Source of the DNA: an uncultured Akkermansia sp.
GTDB lineage: Bacteria > Verrucomicrobiota > Verrucomicrobiia > Verrucomicrobiales > Akkermansiaceae
DNA: 18,401 nucleotides
Assembly: GCA_900766865.1 (NCBI GenBank)
Contig: CAAFXA010000064.1
Span: 1 to 18,401, forward strand
Reading direction: 5' to 3'
A program made the translations under genes and the position numbers. Under the pieces are notes generated by a model. That model searched no databases and was not told the DNA's origin. It saw only the letters and a list, made by a program, of their open reading frames with translations. Below, piece by piece: positions 7,991-15,342 of the stretch. The first letter of the stretch is position 1; the number at the start of each line of letters is the position of its first letter.

Positions 7991-8037
7991 AAAAATCAAA
8001 CTTTTTCGCATTTTTTTATATAATGCCATAAATTTTT
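7991..8037. other. Phased A/T tracts (possible intrinsic bend or UP element)
   Basis: A run of five A at 7991-7995, five T at 8002-8006, seven T at 8011-8017 and five T at 8033-8037 have centres about 11, 10 and 20 bases apart, that is, on one face of the helix. They lie just upstream of the predicted rpsL -35 box. Such tracts commonly bend DNA or bind the RNA polymerase alpha subunit; activity here is inferred. Confidence 0.5.
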
Positions 8038-8048
8038 ACTCCTGTGCT

Positions 8049-8067
8049 CGCGTGCGCGCGCGTGTAT
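8049..8067. other. Alternating purine-pyrimidine run (possible Z-DNA)
   Basis: Nineteen bases alternate strictly between pyrimidine and purine, mostly CG with a few TG steps (CGCGTGCGCGCGCGTGTAT). This is a classic Z-DNA-prone sequence. It lies between the terminator of the pilin-like gene and the A/T-rich promoter region of rpsL, where negative supercoiling would gather behind a very active promoter. A structural role is a guess. Confidence 0.45.
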
Positions 8068-8090
8068 TATTTAATTTTCCTGAATGAAAG

Positions 8091-8122
8091 TGCCCCACTG
8101 CGGCAATTACCGCAGCGGGGCA
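8091..8122 (-). terminator. Terminator-like hairpin after the pilin-like gene
   Basis: A 13-bp stem with a six-base loop lies about 29 bases after the stop codon at 8151. In the minus-strand RNA every position pairs if one G-U pair is allowed; in the plus-strand RNA the same position would be an A-C mismatch, so it belongs to the minus strand. The tail is CTTTCATTC, only moderately U-rich, so termination may be partial. Confidence 0.6.
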
Positions 8123-8150
8123 TCCAAAATCGGGGTTCAGGCCAGAGGTG

Positions 8151-11100
8151 TTAAATATCCCAGGCGTCGAGCCATTTAAAGGAAACCACCCGGAAACGGC
8201 GACCGAAGACGCGGTTAGCAGCACTCAGCCCTTTGGCCTTGCGGCCATCCGGCTCGTACTCGGTATCGGACGGCGAGTTAGTCGGGTCCACATAATCCAT
8301 CGTACGCTGCACGACTGCCTCGCACCAGGCCTGTGCCAGAATAGCCTTGCGCACATTGCGCACGCAGCCATAGGCACGCACGGTGAAGGTATCATCGCGC
8401 ACGGTCAGGATATTGCCGAGAGAAGCCAGCACGTCACTCTGAATCAGGTAGCCGGGAGCTGCCGTGTAGATAGACCCCTCCTCTGCCTCCTTAAACTTGT
8501 AGAGAGAGCCACCTGCAATAGGCGTTGTGGTTTCATCCATGAACATCTCGTTGATGTCTGTGGCATCGATTGCAGCCTGCAGAGCCCCCTTCAAAGCAAA
8601 CTCCTTTTTAGAATCCAGGCGGCGGTTAATGAAGTCGGACATGTTAAGGAAGGGGCCACGCTTCTTCACCTGCTTAACCATCTGCTCCGCCAGTTCACGA
8701 ATCTTGTCGGCCTCGAGGGAGCGCACTTCACCCCAAGCGGCCAGCATGCCATTGCCTCCACGGAGAGAGGAAGAGCCCTGCATAGCAGTGTAACCGCCAA
8801 GAGAATCGATACTCTTGTCTGCCGTGGAAACCATGAAGCGGGAGAAGAGCACCTGGCTGTCGGACTTACCCGGCTCTACCAGAGAGAGCTTACCATTAGC
8901 ATTGGTTACAAGTTTGCGCTTGGCCAACCCCTGCAGCACAGAAGCCCATGCCTCCACAGATGTCGAGTTCACATTGAAGCCACCATCAATCATGAGGTAC
9001 TGGGCAATATATTTCCACCCATCGCCCTCCATGATGCGCTTTACAATATCTTCGTTCTTGTACGGCGTATTGCTCTTCACATAACGAGCAACCGGCAGTG
9101 CCTCCTTATCCTCGAGGAAGTTCTGCAGCACTTCGCGAGCCTCGCGCTTGCTGCTGCCGTTAGGCATATCGGACACAGAAGAGCAGAACCAGCGATCCCA
9201 CATGGCATCATTAATCAGCAGACCATGGTCGAAGAAGTCTCCGAACACCTTATCATTACCACCAGTCTGGTTGTAAATATTGGATTCATGGAATGCATAA
9301 ACATCCGTGGCAGGCAGGCAAGGGTCAGCAAAGGAATTACCAATACCCACGCCGGGCACACCGCTCTGGTACTGCATGCGACGCATAGCAGACTGTGTTT
9401 TAAAATCTGAGCTGCCACCAGCATCATACCAACCCGGCTGCAAACGCATACCGGCAAAGCCGGCCAGGGAGAAGGGCGGGTGCACCGGAAGCTCCAGCAC
9501 GGAAACGAAGGACACCTGCTCACCATCTGCCGTGATACCCAGAATACCATTGTTGCCAAGGCTATCCATGGGGCAGGCATTCATGCCAGCACCCACATCC
9601 AGAGCGGCCAGCTGATAGGGGTGGTACTGACGCTGCTGGTCATCCGGGTTAATAATCATGCTACCCCAGAATGCCGGACTGGAGTGCTGCCAGCTCTTGG
9701 TGCGATAGTCCTTACCCTCAAAAATGCGAGCATCCAGATTGCGGTTGGCAGACTTCGGCACAATACCGAGAGCAGCCACGAAATACGGCACGGCACTGTC
9801 ACTCTGAGAACCATCCGTGCTCCAGCGGGAATCATTACGATTCTCATCACAGAAAACAGTATTCTGCGAGGGATTTGCAGGGTCATACCATCCCAACAGA
9901 CCACGATGGGGATTCTGCCCCAGCTTGCCATCACCACCATCTGCACCACTTGCCTGCTTCATGCCAGAGAAGCCATTGAATACCGTAATGGCTTCTTTGT
10001 GGCGCGGTGCAAAGTGATAACCGTCAGTATTATGCTGACCGCCTTCATGGCTCAGACCAAGGCGAATGCGGATATACCACTCGCCGTTATCCACGGAGGT
10101 CTGAGTCTTGTTGGCGTAGAAGTGAGCCTTATACCCGGAAACAGAGCTGGCATTGTACCCAAGCGTCCACGGGTTCGTATAAGGTTTGGTATAATCATCC
10201 GTAGCGCGAGCCTTACCAGGGGAGAAAAAGAGAATCTCGCCGGGTTTGAACTCAATATCGCCATTTGTATCGCTGAGGGAGGCCTGGAAATAATCACCAT
10301 AATCCAAACCGAAGCCCTTATCGGAGGTATCCTGGCGGAAGCCATAGTTCTGCCAGATATAGGAGCCGCTGTTGGACCACCCCTGCAACCAGGTTGCTTT
10401 GTACGGCGCAGACTGAGACCAAAGCTGCTGACCACGAATCTTCATCGGAACGTTGTAGGGGTTCCACCACAGGAACATGGGCGCGAAGCAGAGTCGAAGG
10501 TTATATTTAGCCTCCTCTTCACCACCGCCGCCCTCCACCGGGTCTGTCACCAGGCCGAAGGTGTTCATGAATGCGAGCATCACCGGAGTACGGGCATAAC
10601 CAGCGCCGGAGCTTCCCTGATCCATCATGGAACGGCTGTCATACACCGTACTGTTACCACTCACCGAGTTGGGATCGTTCGAGATAGAGGTGGGGTTACC
10701 ATGCGGATAAATAGAACCGCTCAAACGCGTATAGCAGTCGTTCACATTACCAATGAGACGAGCCGTGAAGTTGTCAGAATCCTTCGCGGTACCATCCGGC
10801 CAACAGTTATAGAAAGCGTACAGGTTCTGCCAGGAACCGATAGGCATGTTGGACTCCGTACCGACCGGCACATCGCCACCTTCCACAATCGGGCAATCTT
10901 GCTGCGCTCTCGGGGCAAAATCCGTTCCTTTCAGGCTCTTTTTGTTGAGAAGAAGGCAAAGGTCCTGCTTCAGGCCACCCGTTCTCACGTTCACAGGCAG
11001 AGAATAGGACGATGTCGTCACATCAAAGAAGTACGGCATACCGGCATCCTGAGAAGAGGTGGATACCAGGGGAATGCTGGCCATTGTCAGCAGCTTATCC

Positions 11101-11876
11101 GGCTTCTCCACCTTATCCGGCATGAAGGACAGATTCTCACTATCCACAAACATAGGACCGGGAGTATTCCAGGTGCGGCGGAGCACCTCCAGAGGGCTGT
11201 TATCCGGCTCGGGGTCTTTAATCGTAATCTTGCTCTTCTGGTTTTCACCACCAATCCACCAGGCAAAACTGCCGGTATTACTGCCGGAGGCAGGCATATC
11301 GATAAGGTCGGCATACACCAGATGACGCCCGGAAAGACGCTTACCTAGAGTACCTTCACCCACCAGGCATATACGATTTCCCGGGTCACGGCTTCCCAGA
11401 GTCGCCACTGCATTAAACTGATTCAGCTCCGCGGGTTTACGGGACGAGATAAGCCAGCGGCGGAACATGGAAGCACGACCGGGCTCGTAAGTAGAACGAA
11501 TATCACTCCCCTTCCCGGCAACAGGCTTACCATATATCGGGCCGGACCAGCTGTCCCACACACCCAGAATATGCTGAGCCACACTCCCTTCCTCCTCCGA
11601 TGTAATGGCAGAGCTGGCCGTCACTCGACGATCCGGCCCCAGTACCATCTGCAGCTCACCAATAGCAGCATCGAGCCCCACCAGTGCCTGCTGGCGAGCT
11701 TCCGACTGCAGAGCTGTCTGCATAGCTATACGATTCTGGGATGACGCCATGGCCAGAACACCCACAGCCAGGAGAGTGAGCAGCATCATCAATGTAAGCG
11801 ACGCAATAAGAGCAAAGCCATGTTTTTTTCTCTTTATCAGACGCTTAGGTAAAAAAGTCTTGTGTTTGAGCTTCAT
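8151..11876 (-). CDS. Giant type IV pilin-like protein (Verru_Chthon cassette protein A-like)
   Basis: This 1241-residue protein begins with a basic leader and a prepilin-type site, KRKKHG then FALIASLTLMMLLTLLAVG; cleavage after Gly20 would leave Phe21, and residues 21-45 form the hydrophobic helix. Glu5 of major pilins is replaced by Ala, as in PilX- and GspK-like minor pilins. The body is large, Ser/Asn/Gly/Asp-rich and looks extracellular. The C-terminal part has GPFLNMSDFINRRL (about 1074-1087), then SDVLASLGNILTVRDDTFTV and RAYGC..AWCEAVVQR..DYVDP (about 1147-1197), motifs I associate with Verru_Chthon cassette protein A. It likely forms part of, or rides on, a type IV pilus- or type II secretion-like assembly. 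No pilin genes B, C or D are adjacent. It has its own promoter and terminator and no close Shine-Dalgarno sequence. The general class is secure; the role is unknown. Confidence 0.85.
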   Translation of the reverse strand: MKLKHKTFLPKRLIKRKKHGFALIASLTLMMLLTLLAVGVLAMASSQNRIAMQTALQSEARQQALVGLDAAIGELQMVLGPDRRVTASSAITSEEEGSVAQHILGVWDSWSGPIYGKPVAGKGSDIRSTYEPGRASMFRRWLISSRKPAELNQFNAVATLGSRDPGNRICLVGEGTLGKRLSGRHLVYADLIDMPASGSNTGSFAWWIGGENQKSKITIKDPEPDNSPLEVLRRTWNTPGPMFVDSENLSFMPDKVEKPDKLLTMASIPLVSTSSQDAGMPYFFDVTTSSYSLPVNVRTGGLKQDLCLLLNKKSLKGTDFAPRAQQDCPIVEGGDVPVGTESNMPIGSWQNLYAFYNCWPDGTAKDSDNFTARLIGNVNDCYTRLSGSIYPHGNPTSISNDPNSVSGNSTVYDSRSMMDQGSSGAGYARTPVMLAFMNTFGLVTDPVEGGGGEEEAKYNLRLCFAPMFLWWNPYNVPMKIRGQQLWSQSAPYKATWLQGWSNSGSYIWQNYGFRQDTSDKGFGLDYGDYFQASLSDTNGDIEFKPGEILFFSPGKARATDDYTKPYTNPWTLGYNASSVSGYKAHFYANKTQTSVDNGEWYIRIRLGLSHEGGQHNTDGYHFAPRHKEAITVFNGFSGMKQASGADGGDGKLGQNPHRGLLGWYDPANPSQNTVFCDENRNDSRWSTDGSQSDSAVPYFVAALGIVPKSANRNLDARIFEGKDYRTKSWQHSSPAFWGSMIINPDDQQRQYHPYQLAALDVGAGMNACPMDSLGNNGILGITADGEQVSFVSVLELPVHPPFSLAGFAGMRLQPGWYDAGGSSDFKTQSAMRRMQYQSGVPGVGIGNSFADPCLPATDVYAFHESNIYNQTGGNDKVFGDFFDHGLLINDAMWDRWFCSSVSDMPNGSSKREAREVLQNFLEDKEALPVARYVKSNTPYKNEDIVKRIMEGDGWKYIAQYLMIDGGFNVNSTSVEAWASVLQGLAKRKLVTNANGKLSLVEPGKSDSQVLFSRFMVSTADKSIDSLGGYTAMQGSSSLRGGNGMLAAWGEVRSLEADKIRELAEQMVKQVKKRGPFLNMSDFINRRLDSKKEFALKGALQAAIDATDINEMFMDETTTPIAGGSLYKFKEAEEGSIYTAAPGYLIQSDVLASLGNILTVRDDTFTVRAYGCVRNVRKAILAQAWCEAVVQRTMDYVDPTNSPSDTEYEPDGRKAKGLSAANRVFGRRFRVVSFKWLDAWDI

Positions 11877-11899
11877 ACACTATATGCAAGTACCCCTCT

Positions 11900-11927
11900 A
11901 CTATACACTACAAACGCGGTGCGTCAA
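11900..11927 (-). promoter_or_regulatory. Predicted promoter of the giant pilin-like gene
   Basis: TTGACG (11927-11922) and TATAGT (11905-11900) are 16 bases apart on the minus strand, a strong sigma-70-like match. The transcription start should fall near 11893, giving a leader of only about 17 bases. The GAGGGG at 11899-11894 would then lie at or before the mRNA end and cannot serve as a ribosome binding site. Confidence 0.65.
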
Positions 11928-12008
11928 GCAAAAAACACTGTTCCCGGCTCTAAAACTCCGCCTTAATTTAAGGATTAGACAGCTCATTTTTAATGATATT
12001 CGGGAAAG

Positions 12009-12042
12009 GTTAAACAAAACAGGGCGCTCTTCCGAACGCCCC
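12009..12042 (-). terminator. Intrinsic terminator after the chagasin-97-residue protein operon
   Basis: On the minus strand GGGGCGTTC and GAGCGCCCT pair over nine positions (two G-U pairs) around a GGAA loop, and the stem is followed by TGTTTTGTTT. It starts 25 bases after the stop codon at 12068. A GC-rich stem with a U-rich tail is a good rho-independent terminator. It separates this unit from the promoter of the pilin-like gene. Confidence 0.8.
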
Positions 12043-12067
12043 GAATATCAGCAGATTGGAAAGTCCT

Positions 12068-12361
12068 TTACTTAGGCACTCCGGCTCTGGCCACCTTAGA
12101 AAGATAAATCACCAGTTTGGGATTGGATTCAAAGAGTTCCTTAATCGCGGGCGGCAGCTCCAGATTGCGCAGAGCCTCCGGTGTAATGGAAAGCGGCGTC
12201 TTCAGATTAGCCATCACGAAGTTCTGGATGGCAGCCACGGCCGCGTTGTCGGCCAGCAGTTTATCGAGGGCATCTTTGAGAGAGGGCGGGCAATTGGCCT
12301 GCAACGCAGACACCACTTTCTTGCGTATGGCCATAGCGGCCAGATTCTGTAGTAATCCCAT
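12068..12361 (-). CDS. Hypothetical 97-residue helical protein
   Basis: I do not recognise this protein. It is small, probably all-helical and lacks a signal peptide. The N-terminal part (MGLLQNLAAMAIRKKVVSAL) is amphipathic and basic, the middle has PPSLKDALDKLLADNAAVAA, and the C-terminal part has LPPAIKELFESNPKLVIYLS. Its single Cys (residue 24) is followed by two prolines. It starts 17 bases after the stop codon of the chagasin-like inhibitor on the same strand and is followed by a good terminator, so the two genes form a two-gene operon. The normal composition and a clean terminator support a real gene. A link to the inhibitor's protease target is only a guess from position. Confidence 0.75.
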   Translation of the reverse strand: MGLLQNLAAMAIRKKVVSALQANCPPSLKDALDKLLADNAAVAAIQNFVMANLKTPLSITPEALRNLELPPAIKELFESNPKLVIYLSKVARAGVPK

Positions 12362-12378
12362 AATCGCTTATTGTTGAA

Positions 12379-12738
12379 TTATTTAATAGTCACGTTAAAT
12401 GTATGTGTTTTGTGAGGGGCCTCACCCTTCTCCCATGGACGGGCGTAGATAAGCTTCACCACCCCCTGCCCGGCTTCCCGCCCGGTCAGCGTTACCACCG
12501 TAGCGCAGGGACGGCCGCACACGGGAACAGCCCCCGGAGCCGATTTCTCCAGAGCCAGCTCAACCCTCACCACATCCGAACACTCGGCAACAGTCCACAG
12601 GAACCCAGTGGTCGGATTCCCCGGCAGCTTTACCTCCTTGCTCTCGCCTACGGCAAGCTCCACAGCCACAGAGTCGGCTGCACAGGCAACCGATACCGCG
12701 GCTCCGACCAATGCTATTGCTATGTTACGCATCATCAT
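12379..12738 (-). CDS. Chagasin-type cysteine protease inhibitor (family I42), exported
   Basis: Chagasins are small Ig-fold proteins that block papain-type cysteine proteases with three loops. Three expected parts can be seen: NPTTGFLW (first loop and flank), a Gly/Cys-containing stretch VPVCGRPCATVVTLTGREAG where the family often has a GG.G loop, and the third loop with its flank, LIYARPWEKGE. The central loop is atypical and carries two Cys residues that could form a disulfide. The frame extends upstream to 12783, but the predicted promoter lies inside that extension. I therefore use the ATG cluster at 12738-12730, giving about 119 residues with a signal peptide (MRNIAIALVGAAVSVACAA). The protein should be periplasmic or secreted. 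It is the first gene of a two-gene operon and diverges from the YczE-like gene. Confidence 0.85.
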   Translation of the reverse strand: MMMRNIAIALVGAAVSVACAADSVAVELAVGESKEVKLPGNPTTGFLWTVAECSDVVRVELALEKSAPGAVPVCGRPCATVVTLTGREAGQGVVKLIYARPWEKGEAPHKTHTFNVTIK

Positions 12739-12744
12739 ACCATC

Positions 12745-12773
12745 CTTATACCAGATATTTCGAGTTAGGTCAA
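12745..12773 (-). promoter_or_regulatory. Predicted promoter of the chagasin-like gene (leaderless configuration)
   Basis: TTGACC (12773-12768) and TATAAG (12750-12745) are 17 bases apart on the minus strand. Six bases separate the -10 box from the first ATG (12738), so transcription would start at or within the ATGATGATG cluster. An AGGA overlaps the -10 box end and would probably not be in the mRNA. Confidence 0.6.
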
Positions 12774-12877
12774 GCACAGGCAAGACCGGATTGCCTCTTT
12801 TTTGTCATCAAGGGGGCTACTTGGGCATCAGCAAATCTGAAACAGACCATCCAACCGGCGAAGCTTTTTATTTGCGC

Positions 12878-12905
12878 TTGTCTTCCCAACAACTATCTGT
12901 ATAAT
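12878..12905 (+). promoter_or_regulatory. Predicted promoter of the YczE-like gene (near-leaderless)
   Basis: TTGTCT (12878-12883) and a perfect TATAAT (12900-12905) are 16 bases apart. The ATG at 12915 follows after nine bases (GGGTGGGAC), so the mRNA leader would be about three bases. The GGGTGGGA looks like a Shine-Dalgarno sequence but would lie mostly outside the transcript. Confidence 0.65.
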
Positions 12906-12914
12906 GGGTGGGAC

Positions 12915-13640
12915 ATGAAGCCTCAACGCACACTCTTCGAATACCTCGTTCGCCTGTTATGCCTGCTGCTGGGGCTGTTCATCCTGGCACAAGGTCTGGC
13001 CTTTACTTTACTGGCGGATTTGGGTACTGATGCCATCACCAGTCCGGCTCTGGTGGCTCACCTCGTACTTGGCACAAGCGAGGGCGGTCTCGGCTACGAG
13101 TTCTGCACCGCGGGTACTATGCTCATCTGTGTACACATCATCCTGGTGCTACTGCAAATAGTTCTGCTGCGCAGCAAGTACCGCCCGATTCAGCTGCTGC
13201 AAATTTTGAATGGACTGGTACTCGGCTTCATGCTGGATATCTGCCTGAGCTACACCTCTTTGCTGCCGCTTCCGAATTACGCCACCGCCATCAGCTACAC
13301 TCTGCTGGGTTGCGTCTTCTGCGCCTTCGGTATTTTCACTTTTGTTAAGGCCGACCTGGTACCGCTTTCTGCCGAGGGGCTCTGCTTGGCTCTAAGCCAC
13401 ACCTTCAGCTGGCGCTTCAGCCGAGTGAAAGTAGGTGTAGACTGCTCCATGCTGGCCATCGCCGTGCTGGCATCGCTTATCCTGCTGGGTACGGTAGTCG
13501 GCGTACGCGAAGGTTCCATCATCTGCGCCGTCAGCGTCGGCTTCCTCATTGGCTGGTTCTTTAAAGTCTTCCCGTACTGGGATAAGCTCTTTGCCGCGGT
13601 CTCCGACCAAAAGGAACCCGACAACAGCGAACTCGCCTGA
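12915..13640 (+). CDS. YczE/YitT-like integral membrane protein
   Basis: The 241-residue protein is an integral membrane protein with about six hydrophobic helices (near residues 13-35, 64-85, 98-115, 123-145, 178-196 and 200-218). The first helix region, LLGLFILAQGLAFTLLADLG followed by TDAITSPA, has the pattern of the YczE/YyaS/YitT group: helix, then a small-residue loop after LG. The function of that group is not established; some members sit beside transporters or peptide synthetases. The frame is open upstream to 12711, but the -10 box at 12900 and the hydrophobic start at MKPQRTLFEYL favour the ATG at 12915. The C-terminal tail (KEPDNSELA) is short and hydrophilic. hpt follows after 53 bases on the same strand, possibly in the same transcript. 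Confidence 0.8.
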   Translation: MKPQRTLFEYLVRLLCLLLGLFILAQGLAFTLLADLGTDAITSPALVAHLVLGTSEGGLGYEFCTAGTMLICVHIILVLLQIVLLRSKYRPIQLLQILNGLVLGFMLDICLSYTSLLPLPNYATAISYTLLGCVFCAFGIFTFVKADLVPLSAEGLCLALSHTFSWRFSRVKVGVDCSMLAIAVLASLILLGTVVGVREGSIICAVSVGFLIGWFFKVFPYWDKLFAAVSDQKEPDNSELA

Positions 13641-13693
13641 CACTCCGGCACCCGAGTTCTCCCTCTCTTTCTTCACCCCCTCTCATACAAAAC

Positions 13694-14206
13694 ATGGACA
13701 TCAAAACACTGTATACCGCAGAGCAGATTCAGACAGCAGTACACGAAACAGCCGCCCGAATCGAGGCTCATTTTGGCAGCGAGGAGCCCGTCATTGCCCT
13801 CTGCCTGTTGAACGGAGCCATCTGGTTTGCGGCGGATTTGCTGCGCAACCTGCCGGTCAACTTCGAGCTACAGACGATTCGTCTCTCCAGTTACGAAGGG
13901 ACAGAAAGCACCGGCAAACTCAACTGGCACAATGCTCTGCCCGATTGCCGTGGCAAGCGCGTGCTGGTGATTGACGATGTGCTCGACACCGGCCTGACCA
14001 TGAAAGCTGTATGCGATGAGCTCCGCGCCGGCGGCGCCACGGATGTCGCCTCCGTGGTCGCCATCAACAAGGAAGGTCGCCGCAATGTTGCTTACGAGGC
14101 CGATTTCAGCGCCCTGCACTGTGGCGATTTCTTCCTCGTAGGCTATGGCCTGGACTACAACGGCAAATACCGCAATTTGCCGTATGTGGGATATGTGGAA
14201 GCGTGA
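13694..14206 (+). CDS. hpt: Hypoxanthine (guanine) phosphoribosyltransferase
   Basis: This cytosolic purine-salvage enzyme joins hypoxanthine or guanine to PRPP to give IMP or GMP. The 170-residue length is typical for bacterial HPRT. The PRPP-binding motif VLVIDDVLDTGLTM (90-103) is complete with its two acidic residues. LLNGAIWF (38-45) matches the pyrophosphate-binding loop, SSYEGTES (65-72) the flexible active-site loop, and FLVGYGLDYNGKYRNLPYVG (147-166) the purine-binding and C-terminal signature. The 53 bases upstream are pyrimidine-rich and lack a Shine-Dalgarno sequence. The gene is convergent with the hexosaminidase gene across an inverted-repeat element. Specificity for hypoxanthine versus guanine cannot be told from sequence. 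Confidence 0.93.
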   Translation: MDIKTLYTAEQIQTAVHETAARIEAHFGSEEPVIALCLLNGAIWFAADLLRNLPVNFELQTIRLSSYEGTESTGKLNWHNALPDCRGKRVLVIDDVLDTGLTMKAVCDELRAGGATDVASVVAINKEGRRNVAYEADFSALHCGDFFLVGYGLDYNGKYRNLPYVGYVEA

Positions 14207-14211
14207 GAGGA

Positions 14212-14303
14212 ATCTACCATCTACAATCTACAAAGTATTGATAGCGTTGGCTCCGCTAATTTGCGGCGAAGCCGCCTAGCTGGCTACATTGTAGATTGTA
14301 GAT
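14212..14303. repeat. Inverted-repeat element with heptamer repeats (REP/MITE-like)
   Basis: Perfect 15-base arms, ATCTACAATCTACAA (14219-14233) and TTGTAGATTGTAGAT (14289-14303), enclose 55 bases. The arms are built of 7-base units: ATCTACC, ATCTACA and ATCTACA on the left (14212-14232), and TGTAGAT twice on the right. The interior holds a further small hairpin, GCGGC-GAA-GCCGC (14263-14275). The element fills the gap between convergent hpt and the hexosaminidase gene, five bases after one stop codon and one base from the other. It may be a palindromic mobile repeat, or simply a two-way terminator; there is no U tract. No coding capacity is seen. Confidence 0.7.
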
Positions 14304-14304
14304 T

Positions 14305-15342
14305 TCACCTGTCGTTAAACTTCTCTGCCAGCACTTCCGCGCGGGGGAAGGCCATGTGAAAAAGCTGTTCGGGGGTGCGGATGTGCTCCGTCCACACGTT
14401 CCCCTGCATACCCAACACATGCGGCAGAGCGGGAGCCCGGAATGAGCGTACAGTTTCCACTGTAATAACATGCTCATTGGCTTCTGCATCCTCATGGCGC
14501 TGGGGATAATCAAAGTACAGGTGCGAGTTCGGGCACAGAATGACAGGCTGAGCCATCGCAAGCACCTGCTCCATCATCTCGGCGCGCCACAGCATCACCC
14601 ACTGGCCACGCACGCCATTGCATGCCGCCTCATCCCAGGTAATGGCGGGGTAGCCACGCTCTATCACATAATCCACCATCTCCTGCATGAACACGCGCTG
14701 CTGCTCGTGGGTGAGCAATCGGGTGTCCACCTCATCCCCGCCCAGATGAATGGGGGTACCCTTGGGGAAGATAGCCATCACCTCATCCAGCACTTCACGA
14801 GCAAATTGGCGCACCTCAGGTTTCTCCACAGCCAGCACATCGCGCCCCAACTTGCAGCCCGGCGGCGGCACCAGAGCCAATTCCGGGTACGCCACCAGGC
14901 AAGCATACGCATGCCCAGGCATATCGATTTCCGGCACAAGCATGATACCACGTTCCGCCCCATAGGCAATCAGGCTGCGCATCTCCGCCTGAGTGTAATA
15001 CCCCCCATAGCAATCCGTAAAGTGGCTACCAATTTCGTGCGCCTTCCAGTTCCACTTCCCGACAGGCAGGCGTTTACGCCAGGCGCCCACCGAGGTGAGG
15101 CGAGGATAGCGCTTAATCTCCAGTCGCCAGCCCGGGCCATCCGTCAGGTGCAGGTGCAGGCGGTTGTAATTAAGCTCCGCCATGCGGTCAATGAGCTGCT
15201 GCAACACCTCCACCCCAAAAAAGTGGCGCGAAACATCCACATGCAACCCACGCCACTCAACACGCTGCGGGGCAGCCTGCACCAGGCAACCCACCAGCAG
15301 CGCCCACATCAGTGCCAGTATACTCAGCCTACGCATAGTCAT
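14305..15342 (-). CDS. Exported family 20 beta-N-acetylhexosaminidase, C-terminally short
   Basis: GH20 enzymes remove terminal beta-linked GlcNAc or GalNAc by substrate-assisted catalysis. The catalytic pair is present in IHLGGDEVDT (D203-E204). LHLTDGPGWRLEIK (64-77), PEIDMPGH (137-144), ITWDEAA (234-240), the binding Tyr in LYFDYP (275-280) and GNVWTE (314-319) are also present. Residues 1-24 form a signal peptide; LVGC at 16-19 could be a lipobox, so a lipoprotein is possible. The usual N-terminal GH20b domain is absent. Catalytic domains normally continue past PRA..LAE..W for about 50 residues, but this one stops at PRAEVLAEKFNDR, next to the inverted repeat, so the last barrel helix may be missing. 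The ATG overlaps the preceding stop codon (TAATG), indicating translational coupling. Mucin or chitin-type substrates are likely but not proven. Confidence 0.9.
   Translation of the reverse strand: MTMRRLSILALMWALLVGCLVQAAPQRVEWRGLHVDVSRHFFGVEVLQQLIDRMAELNYNRLHLHLTDGPGWRLEIKRYPRLTSVGAWRKRLPVGKWNWKAHEIGSHFTDCYGGYYTQAEMRSLIAYGAERGIMLVPEIDMPGHAYACLVAYPELALVPPPGCKLGRDVLAVEKPEVRQFAREVLDEVMAIFPKGTPIHLGGDEVDTRLLTHEQQRVFMQEMVDYVIERGYPAITWDEAACNGVRGQWVMLWRAEMMEQVLAMAQPVILCPNSHLYFDYPQRHEDAEANEHVITVETVRSFRAPALPHVLGMQGNVWTEHIRTPEQLFHMAFPRAEVLAEKFNDR

Noticed and set aside
8018..8024. TATATAA as the main -10 box for rpsL
   Set aside because: No acceptable -35 box lies 15-19 bases upstream of it on the minus strand; the TTGCCA-N16-TAAACT pair is a better match, though a second promoter here is possible.
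8148..11348. Two long plus-strand frames (420 and 622 codons) opposite the pilin-like gene
   Set aside because: Both are His/Ile/Arg-rich shadows in the same antisense phase, with no start signals or recognisable motifs; the minus-strand protein has a prepilin segment and family motifs.
12711..12914. 68-codon N-terminal extension of the YczE-like gene
   Set aside because: The extension contains the predicted promoters of this gene and of the divergent chagasin gene and is not membrane-protein-like; the ATG at 12915 is better placed.
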